Shown here: positions 10,333 to 20,129 of the stretch, piece after piece | Numbering within the stretch: the stretch's first letter is position 1 | Layout of the letters: the number at the start of each line of letters is the position of its first letter | NCBI GenBank assembly: GCA_047528285.1 | Contig: CP180022.1 | Span: forward strand, 930,001 to 994,000 | Direction of reading: 5' to 3' | Origin: G047528285 sp047528285 | GTDB taxonomy: Bacteria; Pseudomonadota; Gammaproteobacteria; Enterobacterales; Enterobacteriaceae | Length of the DNA: 64,000 nt | Notes under the pieces: model-generated | What the model saw: the letters and a program-made list of their open reading frames with translations, nothing else | The model's database searches: none | What the model was told of the DNA's origin: nothing | Program-made: the position numbers and the translations under genes

Positions 10333-10611
10333 ATATGATATCTATCTTTACAATAGATGGTTATCTTATTATTTATGCAAATTTTCGTTAAAAAACGGCA
10401 GCCTGCTGCTGATTCAAAATGGGAGTATATCAGCTATAATCAGCCTAGGATCCTACTTCTGCAGGAGTATTGGAGGGGGCAGGTGCGTTACATGAGTAAC
10501 CACCTACGGCCTACCGTATTTGCTGTGAAGTGATTATAAACGAGAAAAATACTGTTATTTTTCATATACCAATTGTGATAAGAGAAAGCTAAGATGGATA
10601 TAAAATAGATC

Positions 10612-10935
10612 ATGTGGAAACTGAAAACCAAATTGCGTAGCACTGTTTTGGGTTTTTTTTTGTTGGTGGGTCTTTTTGGCTGTGGCTTAAAGGGTTCCTT
10701 GGATTTCCCACCGGTTGAACAAAGAAAAGAAAATACAAAAGAACAAAAGCAGAATCTGACGATTCTTCCGTTTTTGACTCCATTTGCAGTTCAGATTGCT
10801 GCGTTTAAGGATGATTCAAGGAGTAGGGTTGCCTACGCGGTTAAACAAACAACTTTTATTGTGATACAGTCAATTTTTTTTGCCGACAGATGCGCGATTG
10901 TGCATCTATTGAATATTTACCTGAGTATAATATGA
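10612..10935 (+). CDS. lptM: Small outer-membrane lipoprotein LptM (YifL), with altered tail
   Basis: The N-terminus is a lipoprotein signal: basic residues, a hydrophobic stretch and the lipobox LFGC (Cys24), followed by GLKGSLDFPPVEQ, matching YifL/LptM (GLKGPLYFPP in E. coli). LptM binds the LPS translocon LptDE and helps its oxidative maturation. E. coli LptM has 67 residues. Here the frame continues to 107 with an unusual hydrophobic tail, probably because the original stop was lost. The stop overlaps the dapF ATG (ATGA at 10932-10935). The position between cyaA and dapF is conserved. Only the first 50 or so residues look like the family. Confidence 0.72.
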   Translation: MWKLKTKLRSTVLGFFLLVGLFGCGLKGSLDFPPVEQRKENTKEQKQNLTILPFLTPFAVQIAAFKDDSRSRVAYAVKQTTFIVIQSIFFADRCAIVHLLNIYLSII

Positions 10936-11756
10936 GGTTTTCCAAAATGCACGGCCTGGGTAATGACTTTATGGTCGTGGATGCTGTAACGCAAAATATT
11001 TCGTTCTTACCAGAAATGATTCGCCGTCTATCAGATCGTCATTGTGGTGTTGGATTTGATCAACTATTAATGGTAGAACCACCCTATGATCCAGAACTGG
11101 ATTTTCATTATCGTATTTTCAACCCTGATGGTAGCGAAGTGGCGCAATGTGGAAATGGTGCGCGCTGTTTTGCTTGTTTCGTTCGAATGAAAAATCTAAC
11201 CAATAAACGTGATATCAACGTAAGTACCCAGACAGAGCGTCTGTTATTGACTGTTACTGAAAACGATATGGTGCAAGTTAACATAGGGGAGCCAAATTTC
11301 AACCCGCAGAAGATTCCATTTCTTGCGGATAAGGCTGAGACATGTCATATTATTCGAACAGCGACCAAGAAGGTTCTGTGTGGCGTGGTATCTATTGGTA
11401 ACCCGCATTGCGTTATTCTTGTAGAAAGTGTGGATAGCGCCCCGGTTTTGACACTCGGCCCAGTACTTACAAGCCATAAGCGCTTTCCTAAACAGGCCAA
11501 CATTGGTTTTATGCAAGTATTAAACCGTAGGCATATTCGTCTACGGGTCTATGAACGTGGTACAGGAGAAACTCAGGCCTGCGGTAGCGGCGCTTGCGCT
11601 GCGGTCGCGGTAGGGATATCTCAGGATTTGTTGGCAGAACAAGTACAGGTAGAGCTTCCTGGCGGGCAGTTAGCTGTTAGTTGGGCTGGACCTGGTAATC
11701 CGTTATATATGACCGGGTCTGCCACTCATATCTATGATGGTTATATTAATCTGTGA
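10932..11756 (+). CDS. dapF: Diaminopimelate epimerase
   Basis: DapF converts LL- to meso-diaminopimelate, the cross-linking amino acid of Gram-negative peptidoglycan and the lysine precursor. The start at 10932 (MRFSKMHGLGNDFMVVD) gives 274 residues, identical to E. coli; the frame is open to 10890 but the extension has no family match. Both active-site cysteines are present: CGNGARCF (Cys73) and GETQACGSGACAA (the second catalytic Cys). GGGVGFDQ-like substrate residues (HCGVGFDQLL) are intact. It overlaps the lptM stop by four bases, so it may be translationally coupled. The following genes yigA and xerC are decayed. Confidence 0.97.
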   Translation: MRFSKMHGLGNDFMVVDAVTQNISFLPEMIRRLSDRHCGVGFDQLLMVEPPYDPELDFHYRIFNPDGSEVAQCGNGARCFACFVRMKNLTNKRDINVSTQTERLLLTVTENDMVQVNIGEPNFNPQKIPFLADKAETCHIIRTATKKVLCGVVSIGNPHCVILVESVDSAPVLTLGPVLTSHKRFPKQANIGFMQVLNRRHIRLRVYERGTGETQACGSGACAAVAVGISQDLLAEQVQVELPGGQLAVSWAGPGNPLYMTGSATHIYDGYINL

Positions 11757-12180
11757 TGGCATAGTCGGTGATATGAAGTTATATTCAGTTAATGGATAGA
11801 CAGTGTGTAAATTCTTTTTCTACTAAATACTTAGTAAAGTAGCACAGTATTGACTGCAATAGCGAAGTTTTATCTGCATTATAAAAATAGCAGTACAAGG
11901 GGTAGTGGTTTTGTTATTTATTTCGCGGTTGTTGCTCCAAGTTAATAATAGTAACAGAAAGACTCAGCGCATTCATATTCAGTATTTAGAAGATGCTATT
12001 TCCGATTTTATTATGAAATATTCCAGAAATGATGAGATAATATTGTACTGGGATTAGTGCAAATTGAGATTGCTATTTTTTGATATCGGCCCAGAATTAG
12101 ATAAGGCTGTTTAATTAAATATACCCTTAGTTCATTGTGCGTGGAAATTTTTTTGTGTGCACCTATTTTCAGCTTTCTGA
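11757..12180. other. Eroded spacer, expected site of yigA (DUF484)
   Basis: In E. coli yigA (DUF484) separates dapF and xerC. Around 11967-12035 the plus strand reads YLEDAISDFIMKYSRN, which loosely resembles the DUF484 N-terminus (LDDxAVxxYLxxxPxFFxRN). Nothing else is recognisable. If this is yigA, most of the gene has been deleted. The similarity is short and weak. Confidence 0.3.
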
Positions 12181-12189
12181 AGAATGTTG

Positions 12190-12801
12190 AGATTTATTAG
12201 CATTTTAGATTATCAGTGGTTTTAGAAGAGGAAAATAAGCAAGGCGTTTTTGGAGAATTAGGCCCCTTATGACTTGGGGGTTGAGGTTAGTGAATTTGTC
12301 GGTTAATCGCGAATAACTTGGCATGCAAAAAAATTGAGACAAAGGTAGACCCATCAAAAAATATGGATCTGGAGAAGAAATACGGAGGAACTACCAGTTG
12401 AAAATTGATTTCGGCAATTTTTTTTGTAAACTGCACAATTGTACGATAATTTAGGTAAATTGTAGTGCGGAGAGTGTATCTAGAAAATTGATTAAATTTT
12501 TTTATACAGATGTTTTTTGCAACACAGGCGATAAAAAGGCGTTGCGCAAAGATATATCGCTAAATGAGTAAAATTTCAAGAAATGAATAGCTATTTATTT
12601 TCATTTTGATAATCTGCGCGATTCTTTATTTTTATCCATATCTAGGAGTCGATCGATAATTAGCGATCGATGTAGATACTGCACTGGCTATAGCAACTCA
12701 TAAAAACTCAGATTTATATATAATTCCGATTTCTAGCACTTGCGAAAATGGACCGGGAATCTATGTCCTAGGAGGCAACTTGGTGGGAGAAGGAAACTGA
12801 T
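12190..12801 (+). pseudogene. xerC: xerC remnant, tyrosine recombinase
   Basis: Short pieces of XerC occur in the right order. LDYQWF is near 12210 (family SFYQWL). MTWGLRL followed in another frame by SEFVG is near 12270-12305 (family MYGAGLRLSELVG). TEELPV is near 12385-12400 (family KERxLPVG). LRDSLF is near 12612-12630 (family LRHSFATH, containing a catalytic Arg). TQIYI and LAKMDRESM are near 12708-12765 (family TTQIYTHLDFQHLAKVYD). The final piece is PRRQLGGRRK just before yigB. Frameshifts and deletions make it clearly dead. With XerD, XerC resolves chromosome dimers at dif. The gene order dapF-yigA-xerC-yigB supports the identification. Confidence 0.7.
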
Positions 12802-13516
12802 GCATTTTTATCGTGCTTTGCAACCTCTACGCGCGTTAAGCTTTGATCTTGATAATACGCTTTACGATAATCGCCCGGTGATAGCTCGTACCGAATATGA
12901 GTCAGTACGGTTTCTTCAGCTTTATCATCCTTCGCTGCGGGACTTTGGAGAAGACGACTATCGGCGTTTTCGCCAAGAACTGCACCAGTGTGAGCCGGAT
13001 ATTTCTCATGATATTAGCCATTTGCGTTGGCGTTCGATTGAATTAGCCATGCGGAATGCGGGGCTCAGTGAACATGAAGCGCATGTTGGCGCCGATGCCG
13101 CTATGGAGGTGGTTCTGCGCTGGCGTAGTCAAATTGATATTCCTGAGAAAACTCACAGGACGCTGGCAGCTCTTAGTGCCAACTGGCCCCTGGTGGCTAT
13201 CACCAATGGGAATGTCTCTCTTGAGACATGTGGGCTGTCAGTCTATTTTCAATATATTTTACGCGCAGGTCCAGACGGCCATGCAAAGCCTTGTCAGGAT
13301 ATGTATCTGCTAGCAGCGGAGCTTCTTAATTTGCCGCCTCGAAGTATTTTGCACGTGGGTGATGATTTAGAAGCGGATATTATAGGTGCGATCCGGTACG
13401 GAATGCAGGCTTGTTGGATCAACAATCACGGTAGCAATATCACTGCCGATATTGATGCACGGCTCTTACCACATTTAGAAATTCCGCAGCTAACATCTCT
13501 GTTAGCCTTATTATAA
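12800..13516 (+). CDS. yigB: HAD-family phosphatase YigB
   Basis: A 238-residue HAD-superfamily hydrolase. E. coli YigB dephosphorylates 5-amino-6-ribitylamino-uracil phosphate in riboflavin synthesis, as well as FMN and other phosphates. Motif I is LSFDLDNTLYDN (nucleophile and acid/base Asp), motif II is VAITNGN, and motif IV is LHVGDDLEADIIGA. I chose the ATG at 12800 (MHFYRALQPLRALSFDLD) because it aligns with the E. coli start and follows AGGAAAC; the frame is open to 12740, but that part is the tail of the xerC fossil. Downstream, where uvrD lies in E. coli, nothing is recognisable. Confidence 0.93.
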   Translation: MHFYRALQPLRALSFDLDNTLYDNRPVIARTEYESVRFLQLYHPSLRDFGEDDYRRFRQELHQCEPDISHDISHLRWRSIELAMRNAGLSEHEAHVGADAAMEVVLRWRSQIDIPEKTHRTLAALSANWPLVAITNGNVSLETCGLSVYFQYILRAGPDGHAKPCQDMYLLAAELLNLPPRSILHVGDDLEADIIGAIRYGMQACWINNHGSNITADIDARLLPHLEIPQLTSLLALL

Positions 13517-14315
13517 TCAATGTTAAATCCGTATAAAATAAGGCTATAGATTTCTTTAGTCAAACATCTATAAACAGATGTTTTGAAATATTTCAACTTC
13601 ATTTTATTATTAAATAGCTAAAGTGGGAATACACCTGCAAATAACTATTGATTTGATAATAAATGTCTCTGGATATAAAAATTACAGATAGAATACTAAA
13701 AAAATAGTTTACATGTTGTTATTAGTTTTTTAAATTTTTTAAAAAAAGGATTTTGATAAAATAACGACTTTTATGATATTTACACTTCTGTGAAGAAAAA
13801 ATTATTAAATAGGTAAACCATTAATTGTTTTATTCAAATTGGTTTCAAAAAATATAAAGTGATTATTTTTATTGTATTAGTATTTGATTGTTAGTTTTAT
13901 CAAAAAGTTTTTCATATTTTCAGACTTGCAAATTAAAATTAATATAAATTAAATAATTAAGTTATTTAAGAAATATTAAAATACCATTAATAATGGTTGT
14001 ATATCCTGAAATATATATCCTCTAGCTATTTTATGCTTACGATTACTTCAATAAAAAACAATGAATTATGTTTGTGAATGGAAATATATAGACGTTACAA
14101 CATTTATTAAAGTTTTTAATCAATCATCGAAAAACTTTCATGTAACTGAAGTGAATGTATTTATAAAATTTTTTGAATCTAATAGGTTTAGGTGATCAGA
14201 AAAAATATACATAAAGATATGTATATTAGCAGATTAGCTATATTAAAAATCCTACTTATGAGTAATTATTTGATTAGATTACTAGTATCAATTAACATTT
14301 GTATTTTCAAGGTAA
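13517..14315. other. AT-rich spacer, no gene seen
   Basis: About 0.8 kb between yigB and the left inverted repeat. In E. coli uvrD would follow. I see no UvrD motif (for example the Walker A segment AGAGSGKT) in any frame. Confidence 0.5.
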
Positions 14316-15000
14316 CATTGAATTTTACAATCAGTCACTTCCGACATTTTCTAACAAGGAAACCATCAAGCAACGCAGTTTGCTGACAGAATAGTTACAT
14401 GAACTTAGTTCATTGCTGTAATAAACTGAGAAAACCTGTTCTCAATACCCAAGCTAACTAGGTTAGTAACCGAAGATAGTTATAAATGTATTAATGAATC
14501 TTTATGATTCAATAGGTATTAAACCTTTTTTTCAGAACCTAATAAAGTTTCATTAAATCAATTTTTAAACTAAAACCAGTTTTAAAGCCAAATCATTCGG
14601 ACGCATTTCCTGCTTAGCGGAAATGCAAAGACAGTTAACATCAGAATAAACCCCCGCTATAATATAATGATGATATGACCTATTAGATCATTGATAACTC
14701 CGGGTTTTTGAGTCTTTGGTAAAAGGGAATAAAAAGTCTAACGAGCATATTATATACACAAAGTCTGAGATTATTTACATCTGATAGCGAATGGTAAAAG
14801 ATGCATTGAATTATATGTGCCAATTAAATCACTCAGCAGTATCCAGAGAGCGCATAAGCTTTACAGGATTAAAAATCCTACTTATACTAAACACATCAAT
14901 ATAAAAATCGGCTCACAATCGCTCACGATACCCGCGATTATATGATATTCTTTTTGCGCTGTTGAAAATTAGCGTTTAAGAAACAATCAAACGGGATACC
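14316..15000 (+). repeat. Left copy of a ~0.65-0.7 kb inverted repeat flanking ppa
   Basis: This segment is nearly identical to the reverse complement of 16640-17316. Base 14351 (CTAACAAGGAAACC) pairs with 17280. Identity is high through about 14920, with scattered differences that are mostly transitions. It then weakens but remains visible to about 15000, and about 35 bases of weaker homology extend to the left. No frame longer than about 60 codons runs through it. It holds many small perfect hairpins: ATGAAC/GTTCAT at 14399-14413, GGTT/AACC near 14461, TGAATC/GATTCA near 14494-14510, GCATTTCC/GGAAATGC at 14603-14626 and AGGATT/AATCCT near 14865-14880. I do not recognise the element: it could be a non-autonomous mobile element, an IS remnant or a structured RNA gene. 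Confidence 0.85.
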
Positions 15001-15675
15001 CAGATTGGTGAAATAAGGATCACAACGCTTAACAAATTAATCTTTTAAGTATGCTAGAAGTATTCCTCTTGCGTAATAATTTTAACGCATATGAAAATAT
15101 ATTATCTTTTTTGATTTATCTAACTATTTATTGAATCAAAAATTGTATTTTTATGTAAACCAATTATGGGCCGGTACTGAATTAATATTAGAAACTATAT
15201 AGTTTCTAATATATATATTTATATAATTAATATAGCAATATAAGTGAATTCTGTGTTTTTCGATAAGGTATTTTTATAAATTTGCAATATGAATAATAGC
15301 AATATGCCCCTGTGATTTATATTCTTTGATAACAGCTCTATCTGATAAAAGATAATCAGCAATATTGCAGTAGAACTGTTGTTTAATAGGGCAGCCGATG
15401 CTGAGCCAGTATTAACCATTGTCTAGTCATTAGTAAAAAATAGCATACATAAAATTATTTAACAAACAAGATGAATTACAATTCAAATTATGTATTTCTT
15501 TATTCATAGTTTATTTTGAGTTATCAGTCTGTCTTTGATAGACACATAATGATATTAATGCTTGCTTATAAATCAAGTATAATTATTGATTATCAATATG
15601 CTTCACACACTGTGTGAAGAAAAAATCAGTTATACTCAGTATCTTGTCAATAATGAAAATTATGAGGAAAATAAA
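15001..15675. other. AT-rich spacer upstream of ppa
   Basis: No intact gene is seen. A 66-codon minus-strand frame at 15219-15419 begins MVNTGSASAALL but has no recognisable family. The last 100 bases must carry the ppa promoter. The frame open upstream of the ppa start (from 15586) has no family match. Confidence 0.45.
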
Positions 15676-16212
15676 ATGAGTTTGCATCAGGTACCGGCAG
15701 GTAAAGATTTACCGGAAGATATTTATGTGATCATTGAAATTCCAGCTAACGCCGCTCCTATCAAATACGAAATTGAAAAGGAAAGCGGGGTCCTGTTTGT
15801 TGATCGTTTTATATCCACCACAATGTTTTATCCATGTAACTATGGCTATATCAATCATACCCTATCTCCGGATGGAGATCCTGTAGATGTTCTAGTACCG
15901 ACGCCATATCCCCTGCAGCCTGGCTCTGTAGTGCGCTGTCGTCCAGTAGGTTTGCTGAAAATGACTGATGAATCCGGGGAAGATATAAAGCTGATAGGGG
16001 TTCCACATACCGCGCTATCAAAAGAGTATGATCATATTAAAGACGTCGGAGACCTACCTCATTTACTGCGAACACAAATTACCCATTTTTTCGAGCACTA
16101 TAAAGATCTTGAAATCGGGAAATGGGTTCAGGTCGACGGTTGGGACAACTCCGAAGCGGCAAAAAAAGCAATTATTGCTTCCTGTGCATCCGGTAAAAAA
16201 ACAAAGTTTTGA
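15676..16212 (+). CDS. ppa: Inorganic pyrophosphatase
   Basis: Soluble family I pyrophosphatase. It hydrolyses the PPi from tRNA charging, DNA and RNA synthesis and so pulls these reactions forward. The start at 15676 (MSLHQVPAGKDLPEDIYV) aligns with E. coli, follows GAGGA, and gives 178 residues against 176. The metal-binding signature DGDPVDVLVPTPYPLQPG is intact, as are FYPCNYGYI and EYDHIKDV. The gene stands alone between the two arms of a large inverted repeat. An essential gene at this site means recombination between the arms would invert it but not delete it. Confidence 0.97.
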   Translation: MSLHQVPAGKDLPEDIYVIIEIPANAAPIKYEIEKESGVLFVDRFISTTMFYPCNYGYINHTLSPDGDPVDVLVPTPYPLQPGSVVRCRPVGLLKMTDESGEDIKLIGVPHTALSKEYDHIKDVGDLPHLLRTQITHFFEHYKDLEIGKWVQVDGWDNSEAAKKAIIASCASGKKTKF

Positions 16213-16639
16213 TACCAAACACTATTTGGTTATCGGGGTTTACGTTATTTAACTTGTTTTTTCTGATTAGTCTTCAATCTAGCTTTTTCAACCCATCTCC
16301 ATTACTTCATTAATACTTTATACATTGGGATCTTATCAAGATAGATTCGGAATAATTACTGTTTCTTAGGCGTAATCCAATCACATCTGGAGATGATTTT
16401 CATTATAGTTTTGTTGAATAAATCAGAAACAACGAGGGATGGCCCTTCTTTCTTTGGAAGGGGGGCCATGTTTACGCGATGGGGGAATGCCCATTTAAGC
16501 ATTGTGATCCTTCGTTTATACCGCGATCTGTGTATCATAGTTACGGAGAGTTAAAGTTCTACACACCCAAAAGTATTTTCAACAGAAATACTAGCTATTT
16601 AGCTAATGTGCAACGGTGATTTTATTTTTCTAAGTCTTT
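16213..16639. other. Spacer after ppa with hairpins
   Basis: Directly after the ppa stop, ACCAAA-CACTA-TTTGGT (about 16214-16230) could be a weak transcription terminator. At about 16438-16469 a G/C-rich imperfect hairpin (ATGGCCCTTC facing GAAGGGGGGCCAT) is unusual for this AT-rich spacer. No gene is recognisable. Confidence 0.4.
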
Positions 16640-17316
16640 TGATTGTTGTTCAAACGATGATGTGCAACGGTGCAAAAAAGAATATCATATAGTTGCGGGT
16701 ATCGTGAGCGCTTGTTAAGCTGATTTTTATATTGATGTGTTTAGTGTAAGTAGGATTTTTAATCCTGTAAAGCTTATGCGCTCTCTGGATACTGCTGAGT
16801 GATTTAATTGGCACATATAATTCAATGCATCTTTTACCATTCGCTATCAGATGTAAATAATCTCAGACTTTGTGTATATAATATGCTCGTTAGACTTTTT
16901 ATTCCCTTTTACCAAAGACTTAAAAACCCGGAGTTATCAATGATCTAATAGGTCATATCATCATTATATTATAGCGGGGGTTTATTCTGATGTTAACTGT
17001 CTTTGCATTTCCGCTAAGCAGGAAATGCGTCCGAATGATTTGGCTTTGAAACTGGTTTTAGTTTAAAAATTGACTTAATGAAACTTTATTAGGTTTTGAA
17101 AGAAAGGTTTAATACCTATTGAATCATAAAGATTCATTAATACATTTATAACTATCTTCGGTTACTAACCTAGTTAGCTTGGGTATTGAGAACAGGTTTT
17201 CTCAGTTTATTACAGCAATGAACTAAGTTCATGTAACTATTCTGTCAGCAAACTGCGTTGCTTGATGGTTTCCTTGTTAGTAGGCCTGAAGTGCCTGGTT
17301 GTAAAATTTCTCATTT
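16640..17316 (-). repeat. Right copy of the inverted repeat flanking ppa
   Basis: This is the reverse complement of 14316-15000. Compared with the left copy, base differences in the core are few, for example four transitions in a 70-base stretch around 14521-14590. The hairpin arms listed for the left copy (ATGAAC/GTTCAT, TGAATC/GATTCA, GCATTTCC/GGAAATGC, AGGATT/AATCCT) are all conserved. Flanking homology outside the core is weaker (GTGCCTGG-type sequence near 17290-17305). With the left copy it encloses about 1.6 kb including ppa. Near-identity in a fast-decaying genome points to a recent duplication or to gene conversion. Confidence 0.85.
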
Positions 17317-19016
17317 TTACACTCACTGAACTTAAGTTACTATGATGCATAATGCTAGCTTTTCTAGAATTATGTTGATATTAAATATGCAAAAATTGAT
17401 GAACTGGGTATCAATTGGACGATTTTTCTGTATATTTTTCCTTCTTTGAATTCTATAAAAAATATATGGGTTTAAGTTAGATATAAAAGACAGTAAAAGG
17501 CAGTGAATTTATATTATTACATCATAAATAAGTTATTTATTACTTTTAAATAGTAATTTGTGTGGCAATAATGTGAAATCTTTCTTATCAATCAATTGAT
17601 AAGAATGGAATTTTACATATATGTTTAATATTATGAAATCCATGTGTTCGTTTAATTTTAATTCCAATTAATTATTTAGTTAATCTTTTTATGTTGCATG
17701 TACACGACTTAAATAAAATAATGCGAAATGATTTTTCTATAGAATTAATTATATCTAGAAATTATCACGGAAATTTTCTACTGCGCAGTGAAACGACGGA
17801 TTTGAATGGTCAAATTTCTTAATTTTAGTAATATCTATAGATACGGGAAGAAAAGGTGTTATTGAAAATTCGGTATAAATCATAAAGAATAGAGTAGAGT
17901 TAGCATGGATTTAATATTCAGATTTTTTAGTTATATACGGGAATGTAGCGGCCATTGATTCAAATTCCTCTATTTTGAAGAGAAATACAAATGGAATTTT
18001 AAGTATTTCAAATACTGAAATCGAAAGTCCAAAAGATAATTTATATAATTACATTATTTTTCTAAATAAACATCGAGCAACTAAAAAACAGAACAAGAGT
18101 TTGAGCAAAGAAATGTGGCAGGTGAATAGTAATCACGAGTCAATTGTTGTATGAAAATAGAAGATCTTAGATAGGAATAGAATACGTAACAAGAATGTTT
18201 GAGAATCTTATTAAGAAAAATTGATCAGCTTTTAGAACCGATAAAGTTTATAAAATGGGTATTTACATATTCATCTCGATACCTGCTATATATACAATAT
18301 GGTTCATAATTTTTGATCCGATAGAAAAAGTATTTTTATCAACCGATCTGTTAATAGCGATTCATTAAAAAAACCTTACGAATTAAAAATTCTCTTGGGT
18401 ATATAGGTTAAATGTGGGCTCACGCATAATAATTAGTCTTTAAGATTAGCAAATCCTTATGGCATATCTCTTAAAGATGTAATCAGCTAATTTTTAGCAA
18501 GGGGAATGCATCTATGAGATTTATCTACCCCTGTATTCGTAGTATGATTATAGAAGAATTCATACGTTTGCTATTTGCAATGATAATTTTATCTTATTTA
18601 GAGTTAAATATCTATTATTTTAATTTAGATCTCCTGAGAATAATGTACGATAATGATAACGTTTCTAAGTTAAAAAGCGGATTTATAAATCGATTTATCT
18701 AGATTAGATTGGTTGGGATTAAGCTAGTTTTCTTATTGAGTAAGAAAGTACTATTTATTCAAAAGAAGATGATCTACTATGTTAGATAACATACTGTTTT
18801 ATTTAATATTTGTTTTTTGCTTATCAGCAAAAGCTATATGATAATAGAACATTATATTTATACTATTAAAAATTAAGCAGTTTCAATGATTTTTGCATGG
18901 ACATATTTCACTAATATTCAATATTTAATGGTTTTATTCATTAAAACACATTAAACATTCATGTTCTATCGCATATTATTTGAAATAACCACTTTATTTT
19001 AAAGGATAAATACGTT
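17317..19016. other. AT-rich stretch with an unidentified decayed frame
   Basis: There are 1.7 kb with no intact gene. From about 17927 to 18153 the plus strand stays open for some 70 codons, including AAIDSNSSILKRNTNGILSI and TEIESPKDNLYNY. This reads like genuine protein, but I cannot name the family. A short frame at 18514-18702 looks random. There is no clear terminator for ddlA. Confidence 0.45.
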
Positions 19017-20129
19017 TTAGCGTTCATTGTTGGTAATGCGTGTCGTGTAGTCTCGTTCTAGTGCTAGAGTTATCAAGTGGTTAACCAGGGTAGGATAATT
19101 TAGACCGCTGGCTTCCCATAGCTTGGGGTACATACTAATGGAAGTAAAGCCAGGCATGGTATTTACTTCGTTTAATATAATCTGTCCTTTCTCGGTTAAA
19201 AAAAAATCAACCCGTGCCATCACGCTGCAACCCAGCATGAGATAGGCTATCCTAGCTGTTTTCTGGAGGGCTGTGGCAACAGACTTAATGAGTGGAGCCG
19301 GAATAAGGAATTCCGTTTGGGTGTTTTTTAAGTATTTAGTGTCATAGGTATAAAATTCATCATTTGTGTTGATCTCGCCACATACACTTACCTCTGGCGA
19401 TTCATTTCCTAACACAGCGATTTCAATTTCTCGTCCAATTATCGCTTGCTCGACTAGAATTTTTGTATCATAGCTGAACGCTAGCGCTAGTGCTACCTTA
19501 AATCCAGCTCGGTTGGTTATTTTGCTAACCCCTATAGATGATCCTTGATTGACGGGTTTAATAAACAAGGGTAGACCCAGTTGGCTGACAATGAAGTCAA
19601 AATCTGGCACCATACCGTCGTCTGTACGTAGTAGAGTTACAGAAGGAGTAACTAGTACTCCGGCGTTTCGTAGTACGCGCTTGGTCATATCCTTATCCAT
19701 GCATAACGCTGATCCCAGGACGTCGGTCCCGACATAAGGAATATTTAATACCCGCAGCAGTCCCTGTACCGATCCGTTCTCACCGTTTGCTCCGTGTAAT
19801 ACCGAAAAAGCGACATCAATTAATGGCAACTGATGCCCGTTGGAAGTATCAATTAGCTGAGCCTGATACTGACCAGGTACCATAGCTAGGTACCTCCGTG
19901 CTGGCGCCAGGCTAATAGTGGCCGGGTTGTCAGCATTAATCAGATAGTTTTCATCATCATATAATATCCAGCATCCATTTTTATTTACCCCGATAAGAGT
20001 CAAATCGTATTTTTGTCGGTCGATAGCGTTAATGATATTTCTTGATGAGAGCAATGAGATTTCATGTTCGGTGGACTGACCGCCGAATAGTACCGCGATT
20101 CGTTTTTTTTCGGTTTTTCGTGATGCCAT
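19017..20129 (-). CDS. ddlA: D-alanine--D-alanine ligase A
   Basis: An ATP-grasp ligase that makes D-Ala-D-Ala for the peptidoglycan stem peptide. It has 370 residues, close to E. coli DdlA (364) and longer than DdlB (about 306). The N-terminus is RIAVLFGGQSTEHEISL. The ATP-grasp signature GLPLFIKPVNQGSSIGVSK lies mid-protein, and the metal-binding end is RVDFFLTEKGQIILNEVNTM followed by PGFT. The DdlA-type features (LINADNPA, YVGTDVLGSALCMDKDMTK) favour ddlA over ddlB. It stands alone, with long eroded spacers on both sides. Confidence 0.95.
   Translation of the reverse strand: MASRKTEKKRIAVLFGGQSTEHEISLLSSRNIINAIDRQKYDLTLIGVNKNGCWILYDDENYLINADNPATISLAPARRYLAMVPGQYQAQLIDTSNGHQLPLIDVAFSVLHGANGENGSVQGLLRVLNIPYVGTDVLGSALCMDKDMTKRVLRNAGVLVTPSVTLLRTDDGMVPDFDFIVSQLGLPLFIKPVNQGSSIGVSKITNRAGFKVALALAFSYDTKILVEQAIIGREIEIAVLGNESPEVSVCGEINTNDEFYTYDTKYLKNTQTEFLIPAPLIKSVATALQKTARIAYLMLGCSVMARVDFFLTEKGQIILNEVNTMPGFTSISMYPKLWEASGLNYPTLVNHLITLALERDYTTRITNNER

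Noticed and set aside
12740..12799. Twenty extra codons upstream of yigB in frame.
   Set aside because: They match the tail of the xerC remnant (PRRQLGGRRK), not YigB; the ATG at 12800 has the ribosome-binding site and aligns with the family.
16356..16538. A 60-codon minus-strand frame near the G/C-rich hairpin after ppa.
   Set aside because: There is no family match, and the hairpin explains the local composition.
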